Below are positions 25,230-33,472 of a stretch of 54,921 nt of DNA, one piece after another. The stretch spans positions 1 through 54,921 of the forward strand of contig JAKPGL010000202.1 of NCBI GenBank assembly GCA_029550925.1, read 5' to 3'. How positions within the stretch are numbered: position 1 is the stretch's first letter; the number at the start of each line of letters is the position of its first letter. This DNA is from Planctomycetota bacterium (lineage in GTDB: Bacteria; Planctomycetota; Planctomycetia; Pirellulales; Thermoguttaceae). The notes under the pieces are model-generated. The model saw only the letters and a list, made by a program, of their open reading frames with translations. It made no database searches and was not told the DNA's origin. The translations under genes and the position numbers were made by a program.

Positions 25230-27566
25230 TTACGGTTTTGGCCGGTAGAGTTCTGGCCGGCGGTGCTGGAGTAAAACGGCGCGCAGATCGCCTTTGGCCA
25301 CTGGTTGGCGCTTCTGTTGGTAGCCGTCCGGATAAGGGCCTTTGGCTCGCAGGTCCTCCGGCCATTCGAAATACCGGGGCCGATTGTCCAACTGGAGGCG
25401 GACGATTACCGGCGGGTTATTGGTCAAATGTTGACTTGCACCCAGGACCATGCCCCAGGGGTCGAGGAGGTAGGCCCGGTGGTCGCTTGGGCCGCAGGGG
25501 CTGGTGGCCCGCAGCAGAAAATACCCGTGATCCACCGCCCGATGGCCGTCCCGCAGCCGGATGAACTCCCCATACGGCCCGGCATCTTGGGTAGGATGCA
25601 GCATCAGATCCACCTGGTGCAGGCCGGCCGCCAGGTCCAAAAGCGGGGCATAGACATCGGCGCATATCTTCACACACACCCGGCCGAAATCCAGGTCGAA
25701 AATCCCCACCCGGTCGCCCACCCGATAGTATTTCGACTCTTTCGGCGTGGTTTGAATGATTTTGGTGTATCGGCCCAGCTCTTTGCCCTGGCGGTCGTAG
25801 AGGATGGCTTCGTTGAAGCCCCGATGCAGTTCGCCGGCAATGACGATGTACATTTTATGCTTGGCGGCCTTTTCGGCGATCTGCCGGAGCCACTGCTCGT
25901 TCCGCTGGCGGTATTTTTCGACCTCCTCGTCGTTTTGATACCAGACGTATTCCCACAGACAGACCAGGTCGCACTGCTGCTGGCCGCAGTAGTCCAGCTT
26001 CTGGAGGAGCCGTTCGATATTGGGTTCACATTCGATGGCGGCCACTCGGACGACGCGGGGTTTGTCCGAAGTTCTGGGCCAAGGCGGGGGCAATTGGTCG
26101 TTCGGGGCGGTTACAAGCCGATAGGGGCCTTCGGTGTCCAGTCCGGCTTTGGGGTTGATGCCGCCGACGGCTAGGGCGGCAGCCGGCGCCGTGGCCACTG
26201 CAACGCCGCCGCCATGCCCGGAGTCGGCCAGCGTATGGCCGTCCGGGGCGATGACCTGCGCCCGACCGATCGGCCACGTGCCGGTCCAGGAAAACCGATC
26301 CTCGTACCCGCCGTAGCCTTTCTGCCCCGCATATTGGGCCACTGCATAGTAGAGGTCCAGATCGACGGCCCGGCCCTGGAGGGCGAAGGCAAACAAATGC
26401 TCATCACGCACGGGAAACGGACTGGTGGACCAGACGATCAGCCTCGCCCCCCGACGCCGCAGCACCATGTCGATCTCCGGGAAATAGTGATCCGTGCCGA
26501 TCTTTAGCCCGATGGGGCCAATATCCGTGGAAAACACCGGCAGGTCGTCGCCCAGGGCAAACCCGGCGTCCGGCCCCGGCCCTCGCTCGTAGGGCAGGCA
26601 ATGGCTCTTTCGGTACTTGCCCACCAGTCGGCCTTGCCGATCGCACAGAAACGAGGTTACATACCATCGGTCGGCGTCTTTTTCCCGGAGATTGCCCACG
26701 ACCAGCATCTTATACTGGGCCGCCTTTTGGGCGATCTTTTCGTAGGTGGGGCCTGGAATAGGCTCCGGCGGCTGATCGACGCAGACTTCCGGCAGGCAGG
26801 CCAAATCGGCCCCTGCCTGGCCCGCCTCGTCCAGCCCGCTCAAAACGGCCTCCAGGGTCCGATGGCCCTGGTCCCAGAGGAGCGAAATCGGCGCGATCCG
26901 CACCTTGCGGGTTCGCCGCCGGAAGGCTTCCTGGCGAATGGCCTCCTTAGCGCCAGCGGGGCCTTCGAGGCACAGGTCGTCCAACAGGATGTCGGCCTTG
27001 GCGCCGCGGGTGTTGCCGACGGCCACGATGATGGCCTGCACCCAGGCGCCTTCGGCCGACTGACCGCCGCCTTCGCACCATTTGCGAAGCTCTTGGTAGG
27101 CGTCCCGGAGGCGCACTTCTTGCCACTCGGCCGACGGACCAACCCCCGGACCATGATAAATAAATCCATACGGCGAAATGGCCACCTTCAGCGACACCGG
27201 CACATTGGTCTTCACGGAAAAGCGGATCGTCTCCAGGCCGGGGGCAATCGGCGTCGGCTGGGGCAGTTCGTAGCTCCAATAGGAAAGATTCTCCTGGACC
27301 GATTCAGGAAAATCCAGTTGCAGGCGCATGCATCGGGAATTGCCCACTCCAAGGCCATCCTGCGGGGCAATCCAGGTACGGACCGGCGCATCGCCCCAGG
27401 TGTGCCGAAACGAGAAGAACTCTTCCTTATCAAACGAGCGGCGAAAAATTTCCTCGGCCTGGAGCACCGTTTCCCCCGCCTTCCCGATTCCGACCGGTTG
27501 CCAAGCGGGCTGGAACCAGCCGATCCCTGCGGCCAGACAAATCAACCCAATTCTGGTACATCGCAT
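25230..27566 (-). CDS. Secreted tandem carbon-nitrogen hydrolase (nitrilase superfamily)
   Basis: The 778-residue protein has a signal peptide (residues 1-30), a jellyroll-like carbohydrate-binding-type region (about 35-205) and two nitrilase domains (about 222-470 and 505-765). In the first, Glu260 (LPEVCV) and Lys320 (YRKSHC) are present, but the nucleophile position in LKIGTDHYFPE is Gly357 instead of Cys. In the second, Glu539 (LWEYVW), Lys602 (YTKIIQ) and Cys635 (KICADVYAP) complete the triad. So only the second should be catalytic. Family members cleave amides or nitriles; the substrate is unknown. AAGGAG with 8-nt spacing supports ATG 27566. It converges on the kinase/beta-helix gene. 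Confidence 0.82.
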   Translation of the reverse strand: MRCTRIGLICLAAGIGWFQPAWQPVGIGKAGETVLQAEEIFRRSFDKEEFFSFRHTWGDAPVRTWIAPQDGLGVGNSRCMRLQLDFPESVQENLSYWSYELPQPTPIAPGLETIRFSVKTNVPVSLKVAISPYGFIYHGPGVGPSAEWQEVRLRDAYQELRKWCEGGGQSAEGAWVQAIIVAVGNTRGAKADILLDDLCLEGPAGAKEAIRQEAFRRRTRKVRIAPISLLWDQGHRTLEAVLSGLDEAGQAGADLACLPEVCVDQPPEPIPGPTYEKIAQKAAQYKMLVVGNLREKDADRWYVTSFLCDRQGRLVGKYRKSHCLPYERGPGPDAGFALGDDLPVFSTDIGPIGLKIGTDHYFPEIDMVLRRRGARLIVWSTSPFPVRDEHLFAFALQGRAVDLDLYYAVAQYAGQKGYGGYEDRFSWTGTWPIGRAQVIAPDGHTLADSGHGGGVAVATAPAAALAVGGINPKAGLDTEGPYRLVTAPNDQLPPPWPRTSDKPRVVRVAAIECEPNIERLLQKLDYCGQQQCDLVCLWEYVWYQNDEEVEKYRQRNEQWLRQIAEKAAKHKMYIVIAGELHRGFNEAILYDRQGKELGRYTKIIQTTPKESKYYRVGDRVGIFDLDFGRVCVKICADVYAPLLDLAAGLHQVDLMLHPTQDAGPYGEFIRLRDGHRAVDHGYFLLRATSPCGPSDHRAYLLDPWGMVLGASQHLTNNPPVIVRLQLDNRPRYFEWPEDLRAKGPYPDGYQQKRQPVAKGDLRAVLLQHRRPELYRPKP

Positions 27567-27715
27567 GGTCAATTCTCCTTGGGGGACACTCATAGTGTAG
27601 CATGGGCATCCCCCCTAAAAATAGGGGTTCTGGCGGAAATTTTCCTGGTCTGGGATAATAGAAGCCATCGGGCATTTTGGAATCGTCGCTACGAAATGGA
27701 AGAAGCTATTCCCTT

Positions 27716-27982
27716 ATGGCGGACAAAGAATATACCCCGTATCAACAGCGGATCATCCGCAATTACTACCAAAACCAACAGGCCATTATGCTTCAGCGGT
27801 TGCAGGAGATTGCAAGCGAGTTGTATTTGGCCGAGGGGAAGGCCCGGGGGCGGCTTTGGCAGCGAGCCGCCGCGGCCATGGAAAAACTCCACATCCCCGC
27901 CTCCCGCATCGAGCATTTAGTCCAAACGGATAACCCGGCCCTGTTGGCCAACGTGATCCAGGAGTTGTGGAAAAAGACATAG
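27716..27982 (+). CDS. Small conserved hypothetical protein, 88 residues
   Basis: The product begins MADKEYTPYQQRIIRNYY and is highly helical, with LYLAEGKARGRLWQRAAAAM and HIPASRIEHLVQ. I recall similar short proteins from planctomycetes but know no function. No signal peptide, membrane segment or metal site is visible. The ATG at 27716 is preferred over an in-frame TTG at 27677, though a Shine-Dalgarno match is only partial. It lies divergently from the nitrilase gene and about 110 bp before thyX. Confidence 0.65.
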   Translation: MADKEYTPYQQRIIRNYYQNQQAIMLQRLQEIASELYLAEGKARGRLWQRAAAAMEKLHIPASRIEHLVQTDNPALLANVIQELWKKT

Positions 27983-28093
27983 CGGCGTCGGTCAAGACGG
28001 TGGGTTCCAAGATCAGCTTCGTTCCTAGGAGTCGAGAGGTTCCGTGAACCTTCGGCTGGCCGGGGGAGTAGGTTTTCGGTGGATTTTTCGACG

Positions 28094-28984
28094 ATGAGCA
28101 CGCACAGCGAACTAGTCGAGACATTGCGTTGGAAGAAATTTCCGGTGCTGGACGATGGTTTGGTGGCCCTGGTGGATGTGATGGGCGACGATCGGGCCAT
28201 TGTCCAGGCCGCTCGCGTCAGCTACGGCGAAGGCACCCGCACGGTGTCCGACGATCGGACATTGCTTCGGTATCTGATGCGGCACGGGCATACCAGTCCG
28301 TTTGAAATGGCCGAGGTGAAGCTATTTGTGCGGGTTCCGATGGACTGCTGGCGGCAGTGGATTCGGCATCGGACCGCCTCGGTCAACGAGTATAGCACGC
28401 GGTATTCGGTGGCGATCGACGCGGCCCAGCGCACGCCGCCGGACCAGTGGCGGTTGCAATCGGCGCAGAATCGGCAGGGGAGCGAAGGCTTTTTGCCGAA
28501 GGAGCTGGGCGAGGAGCTTTCCGCCGCCGAGCTGGAGTTGCAGAACCACGCCCGCAGCGTCTATCAGCGCCGTTTGGACCTGGGGGTGGCCCGCGAACAG
28601 GCCCGGAAAGACCTGCCGCTTTCTACCTATACGGAAGCCTACTGGAAGATCGATCTTCATAATCTATTGCATTTTTTGGAGCTTCGGCTTGCGCCGCAGT
28701 CGCAGTGGGAGATTCGGCGGTATGCGCAGACGATCGGTTATGAAATCATCCGGCCGTTGTTTCCGCTGGTTTGGGAGGCGTTTGAGGATTACCGACTTCT
28801 GGCGATGCCTCTGAGTCGGTTGGAGCAGGGGGTGATCGAGCGGCTGGCCCAGGCGGGCAAGGTCCCAGCCGCGGAAGAAGATTTCCTGGTCGCCCAAGAC
28901 CCTGCATGGAAGGAGCTGGCCCGGTGCCGGGAGCGCGACGAATGCCGAGAAAAGCTCCGCCGGCTGGGTCTCCTGCGACCCTAA
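28094..28984 (+). CDS. thyX: Flavin-dependent thymidylate synthase ThyX
   Basis: ThyX methylates dUMP to dTMP using methylenetetrahydrofolate, FAD and NADPH. The 296-residue protein carries the ThyX motif RHRTASVNEYSTRYS, plus DRTLLRYLMRHGHTSPFEMA and YWKIDLHNLLHFLELRL. It is somewhat longer than the roughly 220-250 residues usual for the family because of an N-terminal lead of about 20 residues and a charged C-terminal tail (CRERDECREKLRRLG). An alternative GTG start lies 15 bp upstream at 28079. No thyA is in the window. Confidence 0.93.
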   Translation: MSTHSELVETLRWKKFPVLDDGLVALVDVMGDDRAIVQAARVSYGEGTRTVSDDRTLLRYLMRHGHTSPFEMAEVKLFVRVPMDCWRQWIRHRTASVNEYSTRYSVAIDAAQRTPPDQWRLQSAQNRQGSEGFLPKELGEELSAAELELQNHARSVYQRRLDLGVAREQARKDLPLSTYTEAYWKIDLHNLLHFLELRLAPQSQWEIRRYAQTIGYEIIRPLFPLVWEAFEDYRLLAMPLSRLEQGVIERLAQAGKVPAAEEDFLVAQDPAWKELARCRERDECREKLRRLGLLRP

Positions 28985-29048
28985 GCTATAAAAACGTAGG
29001 CCAGTAAAGAGGGCTTCGTTGGCGATCGTCGTTTGGGGGAGACGCAAA

Positions 29049-29450
29049 ATGAAAGACCTCGAATCGACCAAACGGGAACTTTTGGACCTCACCCAGCGGC
29101 TCTTGGACGCAGTGAGCGAGGCCGACTGGGACGCCTACCAGCGTCTCTGCGACCCGACGCTCACCTGCTTTGAGCCGGAAACCCACGGCCATCTGGTCGA
29201 GGGCATGGATTTCCACGGGTTCTATTTCGATTTAGGCCCGGCGGAAAAGCCGCACAATACTACCATCTGCTCGCCCCAGGTACGGATTTTGGGCGATACG
29301 GCGGTGGTTTGTTATGTTCGGCTCACGCAGCAGATGGACCCGGCGGTCGGCAAACCCGTTACCCGCGGATTTTCAGAGACCCGCGTGTGGCATCGGGATG
29401 AAGAGGGGGCCTGGCGGCAGGTGCATTTTCACCGTTCGCCGTGCGGCTGA
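29049..29450 (+). CDS. CaMKII association-domain / SnoaL-like protein
   Basis: The 133-residue protein has the NTF2-like cone fold of the CaMKII association domain family: helix KRELLDLTQRLLDAVSEADW, then YQRLCDPTLTCFEPETHGHL, VEGMDFHGFYFDL and the C-terminal VWHRDEEGAWRQVHFHRS. Bacterial members are small, stand-alone proteins of unknown role that often oligomerise. GGGGGAG lies 7 nt before the ATG; an in-frame start at 29019 is less likely. It follows thyX by 64 bp on the same strand and may be co-transcribed. Confidence 0.8.
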   Translation: MKDLESTKRELLDLTQRLLDAVSEADWDAYQRLCDPTLTCFEPETHGHLVEGMDFHGFYFDLGPAEKPHNTTICSPQVRILGDTAVVCYVRLTQQMDPAVGKPVTRGFSETRVWHRDEEGAWRQVHFHRSPCG

Positions 29451-29513
29451 AGCGACCGCCGCCGCACCTCTGCTCGGCCCAGGATAGGAACGTCCCGGGC
29501 AAGCGGGCGGCTT

Positions 29514-30380
29514 TTAGGACTCCCAGCGGACAAACACCCCGCTGGGAAGCGCCCGTCCGGTGCGGGTGAGCAGCAGGAGTCGGCCTGCGGTGAGCCGCTC
29601 CGGCCCTGGATCGCCGAAGGACCGGGCCATCAGGCCGCGGAGCCTTTTAGGTCCGAAACCGGGGGTATGGGCGGTCAGCAGAATCCACCGCCGGTCTTCG
29701 ACCGTCAGGGCCGCACACAATTCGAGCAAACCTGCTAGGTCGCGGGCCAACCGCCACACCTCGCCATGCGCCCCATGGCCATAACTGGGCGGGTCCAGCA
29801 GCACGGCGTGAAACTGTTCGCCCCGACGCAACGCCCGCTTGCAGTATTTGCGCACATCTTCGACGATCCAGCGGATCGGCCGATCGGCCAACCCGGAAAG
29901 TTCCGCATTGCGTCGGGCCCAGGCCGTCATGTTGGCGGCCGCATCGACATGGACCACTTCCGCGCCGGCGGCAGCGGCGGCCAACGTACCGCCCCCCGTA
30001 TAGGCAAACAGATGCAACAGTTTCATCGGTTGCCCTGTGCGCCGCCGCTCCGCCTCGGCTTGCTGGGCGATCCAATCCCAATGGGTTGCATGTTCCGGGA
30101 AAAGTCCCACTTGGCCGAACTCGGTCCGTTTCAGCTCCAACTGCACCGGCCCATGACGGATCGTCCATCGTTCGGGCAGCTCCGGCCGGAGGAGCACCCA
30201 CTGACCTTTTGGCCCGTTGGTCCGGTCGTACCGGGCGTGCGCCTCCGTCCATAGCTCCGGTCGTTCCAGCGGCAGGCGTTCTACGGCCGGGCAAGGCCGA
30301 TCCAACACGATCGGCCCAAACCGCTCCAATCGTCGGCCTCGGCCAAAGTCGAGCAGCTCATATTCCTCCGGCGAAAACAC
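29514..30380 (-). CDS. Class I SAM-dependent methyltransferase, RlmI-like
   Basis: The 288-residue protein has a Rossmann methyltransferase core with motif I LHLFAYTGGGTLAAAAAGAE, an acidic strand end VVHVDAA, and catalytic motif IV LLDPPSYGHG. This matches the RlmI/RlmK-type family that methylates 23S rRNA (m5C1962 in E. coli). The N-terminal PUA domain of RlmI is missing and the PPSYG lacks a Cys, so the exact target is uncertain. GTG start at 30380 follows GGAAGGAG with good spacing. The gene converges on the SnoaL-like gene. Confidence 0.8.
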   Translation of the reverse strand: MFSPEEYELLDFGRGRRLERFGPIVLDRPCPAVERLPLERPELWTEAHARYDRTNGPKGQWVLLRPELPERWTIRHGPVQLELKRTEFGQVGLFPEHATHWDWIAQQAEAERRRTGQPMKLLHLFAYTGGGTLAAAAAGAEVVHVDAAANMTAWARRNAELSGLADRPIRWIVEDVRKYCKRALRRGEQFHAVLLDPPSYGHGAHGEVWRLARDLAGLLELCAALTVEDRRWILLTAHTPGFGPKRLRGLMARSFGDPGPERLTAGRLLLLTRTGRALPSGVFVRWES

Positions 30381-30461
30381 CGTCGCTCCTTCCGGTTGAG
30401 AAATCAGCGCCCTCCAGGATCAACGCATGGGGGATGTATTCGGCGCCCATCGACGCCGCGT

Positions 30462-31319
30462 TCATTCCGCCCCGCGGACGCTCAGATATTCTTTGAGGGC
30501 TTCTTGCCAAGGGGGCAGGTCCGGTCGGCCTGAGATCGCCAGATACTTCGACGGGTCCAGCACGCTATAACCGGGCCGACGCGCCGGCGAATTCCATTGG
30601 GCCGAGCTGATCCGCTCCAGTTCGACCGACCAGCCGAGAATACGGAACATCTCCGCGGCGAAATCGTACCAGGTGGTCGCTCCCTGATTGACGATATGAT
30701 AGACGCCGACAGCGCGGATGGCGACCAGGAAGCGAATGGCGCGCGCCACATGGCCCACGTAGCTGGGCGTGCAATGCTGATCGGCCACCACGCGGAGTCG
30801 GCCCCGCTGCTTGGCTTGATGGATCATGGTTTCCACGAAGTTGCCGGCCGCCCGCGGCCCAAGCCGTCCGTACAAACCGCAGCTACGCACAATCAGCCAA
30901 CGGGGGGCGGCCTTGGCGTGCCGTTCGCTCTCCAACTTGCTCAGCCCATACACATTCACCGGTCCGGGCGGGTCCTCTTCGCGATAGGGGGTTTGCCGGG
31001 CGGCGTCCGCGCCGAAAATGTAGTCCGTGCTGATCTGCACAAGAGCGGCGCCGGTGCGTCGGCACGCCTCGGCCAAGTAGGCGACGCCGCTCACGTTGAC
31101 CGCCCGACATCGGACCGAATCCGACTCCGCCCGATCTACCTGGGTATAGCCAGCACAATTGATCACCACATCCGGGGCCAATTGCTCCATCCAACGCCCT
31201 ACGCCCCGCTGATCCGTCAGGTCGAACTCCGGCAGGTCCAGGCCGACCGCCTCCGGCCCAAACTGCCGACACAATTCGCCGCCCAATTGGCCCAGAGAAC
31301 CGGTTACTACGATCCGCAT
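30462..31319 (-). CDS. rmlD: dTDP-4-dehydrorhamnose reductase
   Basis: RmlD performs the last step of dTDP-L-rhamnose synthesis, an NAD(P)H-dependent reduction. The 285-residue protein starts MRIVVTGSLGQLG, with STDYIFGAD, and the catalytic YxxxK in VYGLSKLE, and ends in the usual LPPWQEALKEYL. GGGGAG 5 nt upstream supports ATG 31319. It lies downstream of rmlA and the GT2 gene on the same strand, with a 185-bp gap to rmlA that may carry its own promoter. rmlB is not in the window. Confidence 0.93.
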   Translation of the reverse strand: MRIVVTGSLGQLGGELCRQFGPEAVGLDLPEFDLTDQRGVGRWMEQLAPDVVINCAGYTQVDRAESDSVRCRAVNVSGVAYLAEACRRTGAALVQISTDYIFGADAARQTPYREEDPPGPVNVYGLSKLESERHAKAAPRWLIVRSCGLYGRLGPRAAGNFVETMIHQAKQRGRLRVVADQHCTPSYVGHVARAIRFLVAIRAVGVYHIVNQGATTWYDFAAEMFRILGWSVELERISSAQWNSPARRPGYSVLDPSKYLAISGRPDLPPWQEALKEYLSVRGAE

Positions 31320-31504
31320 GAAATCTCCCCGCTGTGGAAAATCCGCCCCATCGCCCTGTCCCATCATCTCCTAGAAAACCATACCATATCGAAAATGGGT
31401 CTCCAAGACCATCGGGAAACGGTCGGCAGACCAACCCTCGCCTTTACGGACGAGGCTCGCCCTTCGGACTTGCGTTCGAGGTTTTTCGTTCCCCCGTACT
31501 CCCT

Positions 31505-32401
31505 CTAGATTTCTCCGTTTTCCAGTAGTTCTCGCAAGTATTGGCCGTAGGAACTGCCTCGATATTGGTCGGCCAAAGCGGCGAACTGCTCCCGGCTGAT
31601 AAACCCTTTGCGCAGGGCCACCTCTTCCAAACAGGCGATCTTCCATCCCTGGCGATGTTCGATGGTTTGGATGAAGTTGGCCGCCTGGAGCAGAGATTCG
31701 TGTGTTCCGGTGTCGAGCCAGGCAAATCCCCGGCCAAACCGTTCCACCCGAAGCCGACCCCGCTCCAGGTACGTGCGATTGACGTCGGTGATTTCCAATT
31801 CGCCGCGGGCCGACGGGCGCAACGACTCGGCGATGGAAACCACCTCGTGATCGTAAAAATACAGCCCCGTAACGGCGTATCGGGATTTAGGCTGGGTGGG
31901 CTTTTCCACGATGCTTACGGGTCGGCCCGTTGCGTCCAGTTCGACCACGCCGTACCGCTGCGGGTCTTTGACCGGATAGGCAAACACGGTAGCCCCCTCC
32001 CGCCGGGCAGCCGCCTGCGCCAACATCCCTTGAAATCCTTGGCCGTAAAAAATATTGTCCCCCAACACCAGCGCCACATGGTCCCCGCCGATAAATTCCC
32101 GCCCGATCAAAAACGCCTGGGCAATGCCCTCGGGCCGCGGTTGCGCCGCATACTGGATCGTCAGGCCCCACTGGGCGCCGTCGCCCAATAGCCGCTGGAA
32201 TGCGGGCAGGTCCTCGGGTGTGGTGATCAAAAGGATATTCCGAATCCCCGCCAGCATCAGCGTGGAAAGCGGATAATAGACCATCGGCTTGTCATAGACT
32301 GGCAACAATTGTTTACTGACCGCCCGGGTGATCGGATGCAGTCGGGTGCCGGCCCCCCCGGCCAAGACAATGCCTTTTTGGAAATAGTTTGTTTCCGCCA
32401 T
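31505..32401 (-). CDS. rmlA: Glucose-1-phosphate thymidylyltransferase
   Basis: RmlA makes dTDP-glucose from dTTP and glucose-1-phosphate, the first step toward dTDP-rhamnose. The 298-residue protein shows [40 protein letters not shown], a metal-binding [13 protein letters not shown] and [18 protein letters not shown], all typical. Its length equals the family norm. AAGGA 9 nt before the ATG supports the start. The GT2 gene ends 44 bp upstream, so the two are likely co-transcribed. Confidence 0.95.
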   Translation of the reverse strand: MAETNYFQKGIVLAGGAGTRLHPITRAVSKQLLPVYDKPMVYYPLSTLMLAGIRNILLITTPEDLPAFQRLLGDGAQWGLTIQYAAQPRPEGIAQAFLIGREFIGGDHVALVLGDNIFYGQGFQGMLAQAAARREGATVFAYPVKDPQRYGVVELDATGRPVSIVEKPTQPKSRYAVTGLYFYDHEVVSIAESLRPSARGELEITDVNRTYLERGRLRVERFGRGFAWLDTGTHESLLQAANFIQTIEHRQGWKIACLEEVALRKGFISREQFAALADQYRGSSYGQYLRELLENGEI

Positions 32402-32445
32402 AGGGTGTGTTCCTTCGGGGCGATGGGGTTTCCCCCTCTATTCAA

Positions 32446-33441
32446 TCATAGATTATCAGGAGCAGGGGCGTCGGACGGCGAAGCCACTGCTTGCCGTCGC
32501 CCCGGCCTTTGCCGCCAAACCGCCTGGAGAATGCGGATCAAAGGGACGGGCAGGAAGGAGACGGCCCATAAGAGCCGAACCCGTCGGCTGGGCCGCCACT
32601 GAAGCGACCGACGGAAATTCTGTCGGGCCGATCGCCGATCCCCCGCGTCTAAATGCGCCCCGCCCAGTTGGTCGTACAGCCGGGCCATCCGAGCGCGGAG
32701 TTCCGGATCGTCGCCGAGGTTTTCCTCGGCCAATACCCGCTCCAAGAGCCGCGCCTCTTCCGAAAGCATCAACCGCCGGTCCCATGTGCCCTGATGGCCG
32801 TGGATACGAAAGATCACCATAGGCTCGGGCACATAAGCCAATTCCCAATGCTTGGCGATCCGGAGCCAAAGGTCATAGTCCTGGACCGTATTGCCGCGGA
32901 TGCTCAGATCGCATAGGCCGACCTGCCGAAGGGCTTCGGCCCGCAGGAGCACCGTGGAATTGTAAATCTGATTGTCCAAAAGGAGCCGACGGAAGCACTG
33001 GCCGACCAAAAGTTCCGGCCTGGCCTGCGGATTCAACGGACCGACCCACTCCTGCCGGGCCTGATCGTAATGCTCCACTGCGGTATGGACCAGCCCAATG
33101 CGGGGATCGGCCAACAGGAGCTTCGCCTGCCGAGCCAGCTTCTCCGGACGCCACCAATCGTCCTGATCCAGCAAGGCGACGAACTCGCCCTGGGCGCGTT
33201 CCATCCCTGCGTTTCGGGCCGCTGCCACGCCGCGGTTGGGTTGTTCCACCAAAACCAGCCGATCGGCGTACCGGGCGATCACCTCGGCGGATCGGTCCGT
33301 GGAGCCGTCGTTGACGACGATCAGCTCTACACGCGGCCAGGTCTGGGCCAGGACGCTTTCGATGGCCTGAGCCACAAAGGATTGGCCGTTATAAACAGGG
33401 ATCACCACACTGATGAGCGGTGTTTCCATCGGATCGGCCAT
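32446..33441 (-). CDS. Family 2 glycosyltransferase
   Basis: The 331-residue protein begins with the GT-A fold of family 2: SVVIPVYNGQSFVAQAIESV, VIVNDGSTD-like VVNDGSTDRSAEV, and the metal-binding LLDQDDWW. The C-terminal 80 residues are basic and contain a short hydrophobic segment LLWAVSFLPVPLIRIL that may touch the membrane. Between rmlA and acnA, it probably adds a sugar, perhaps rhamnose, to a surface glycan; this is inferred from the neighbourhood. Starts at 33441 or 33429 are both possible; no strong ribosome site is visible. Confidence 0.88.
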   Translation of the reverse strand: MADPMETPLISVVIPVYNGQSFVAQAIESVLAQTWPRVELIVVNDGSTDRSAEVIARYADRLVLVEQPNRGVAAARNAGMERAQGEFVALLDQDDWWRPEKLARQAKLLLADPRIGLVHTAVEHYDQARQEWVGPLNPQARPELLVGQCFRRLLLDNQIYNSTVLLRAEALRQVGLCDLSIRGNTVQDYDLWLRIAKHWELAYVPEPMVIFRIHGHQGTWDRRLMLSEEARLLERVLAEENLGDDPELRARMARLYDQLGGAHLDAGDRRSARQNFRRSLQWRPSRRVRLLWAVSFLPVPLIRILQAVWRQRPGRRQAVASPSDAPAPDNL

Positions 33442-33472
33442 TGCCAAGCAATAGGGGCCTGAACAGCCGGTT

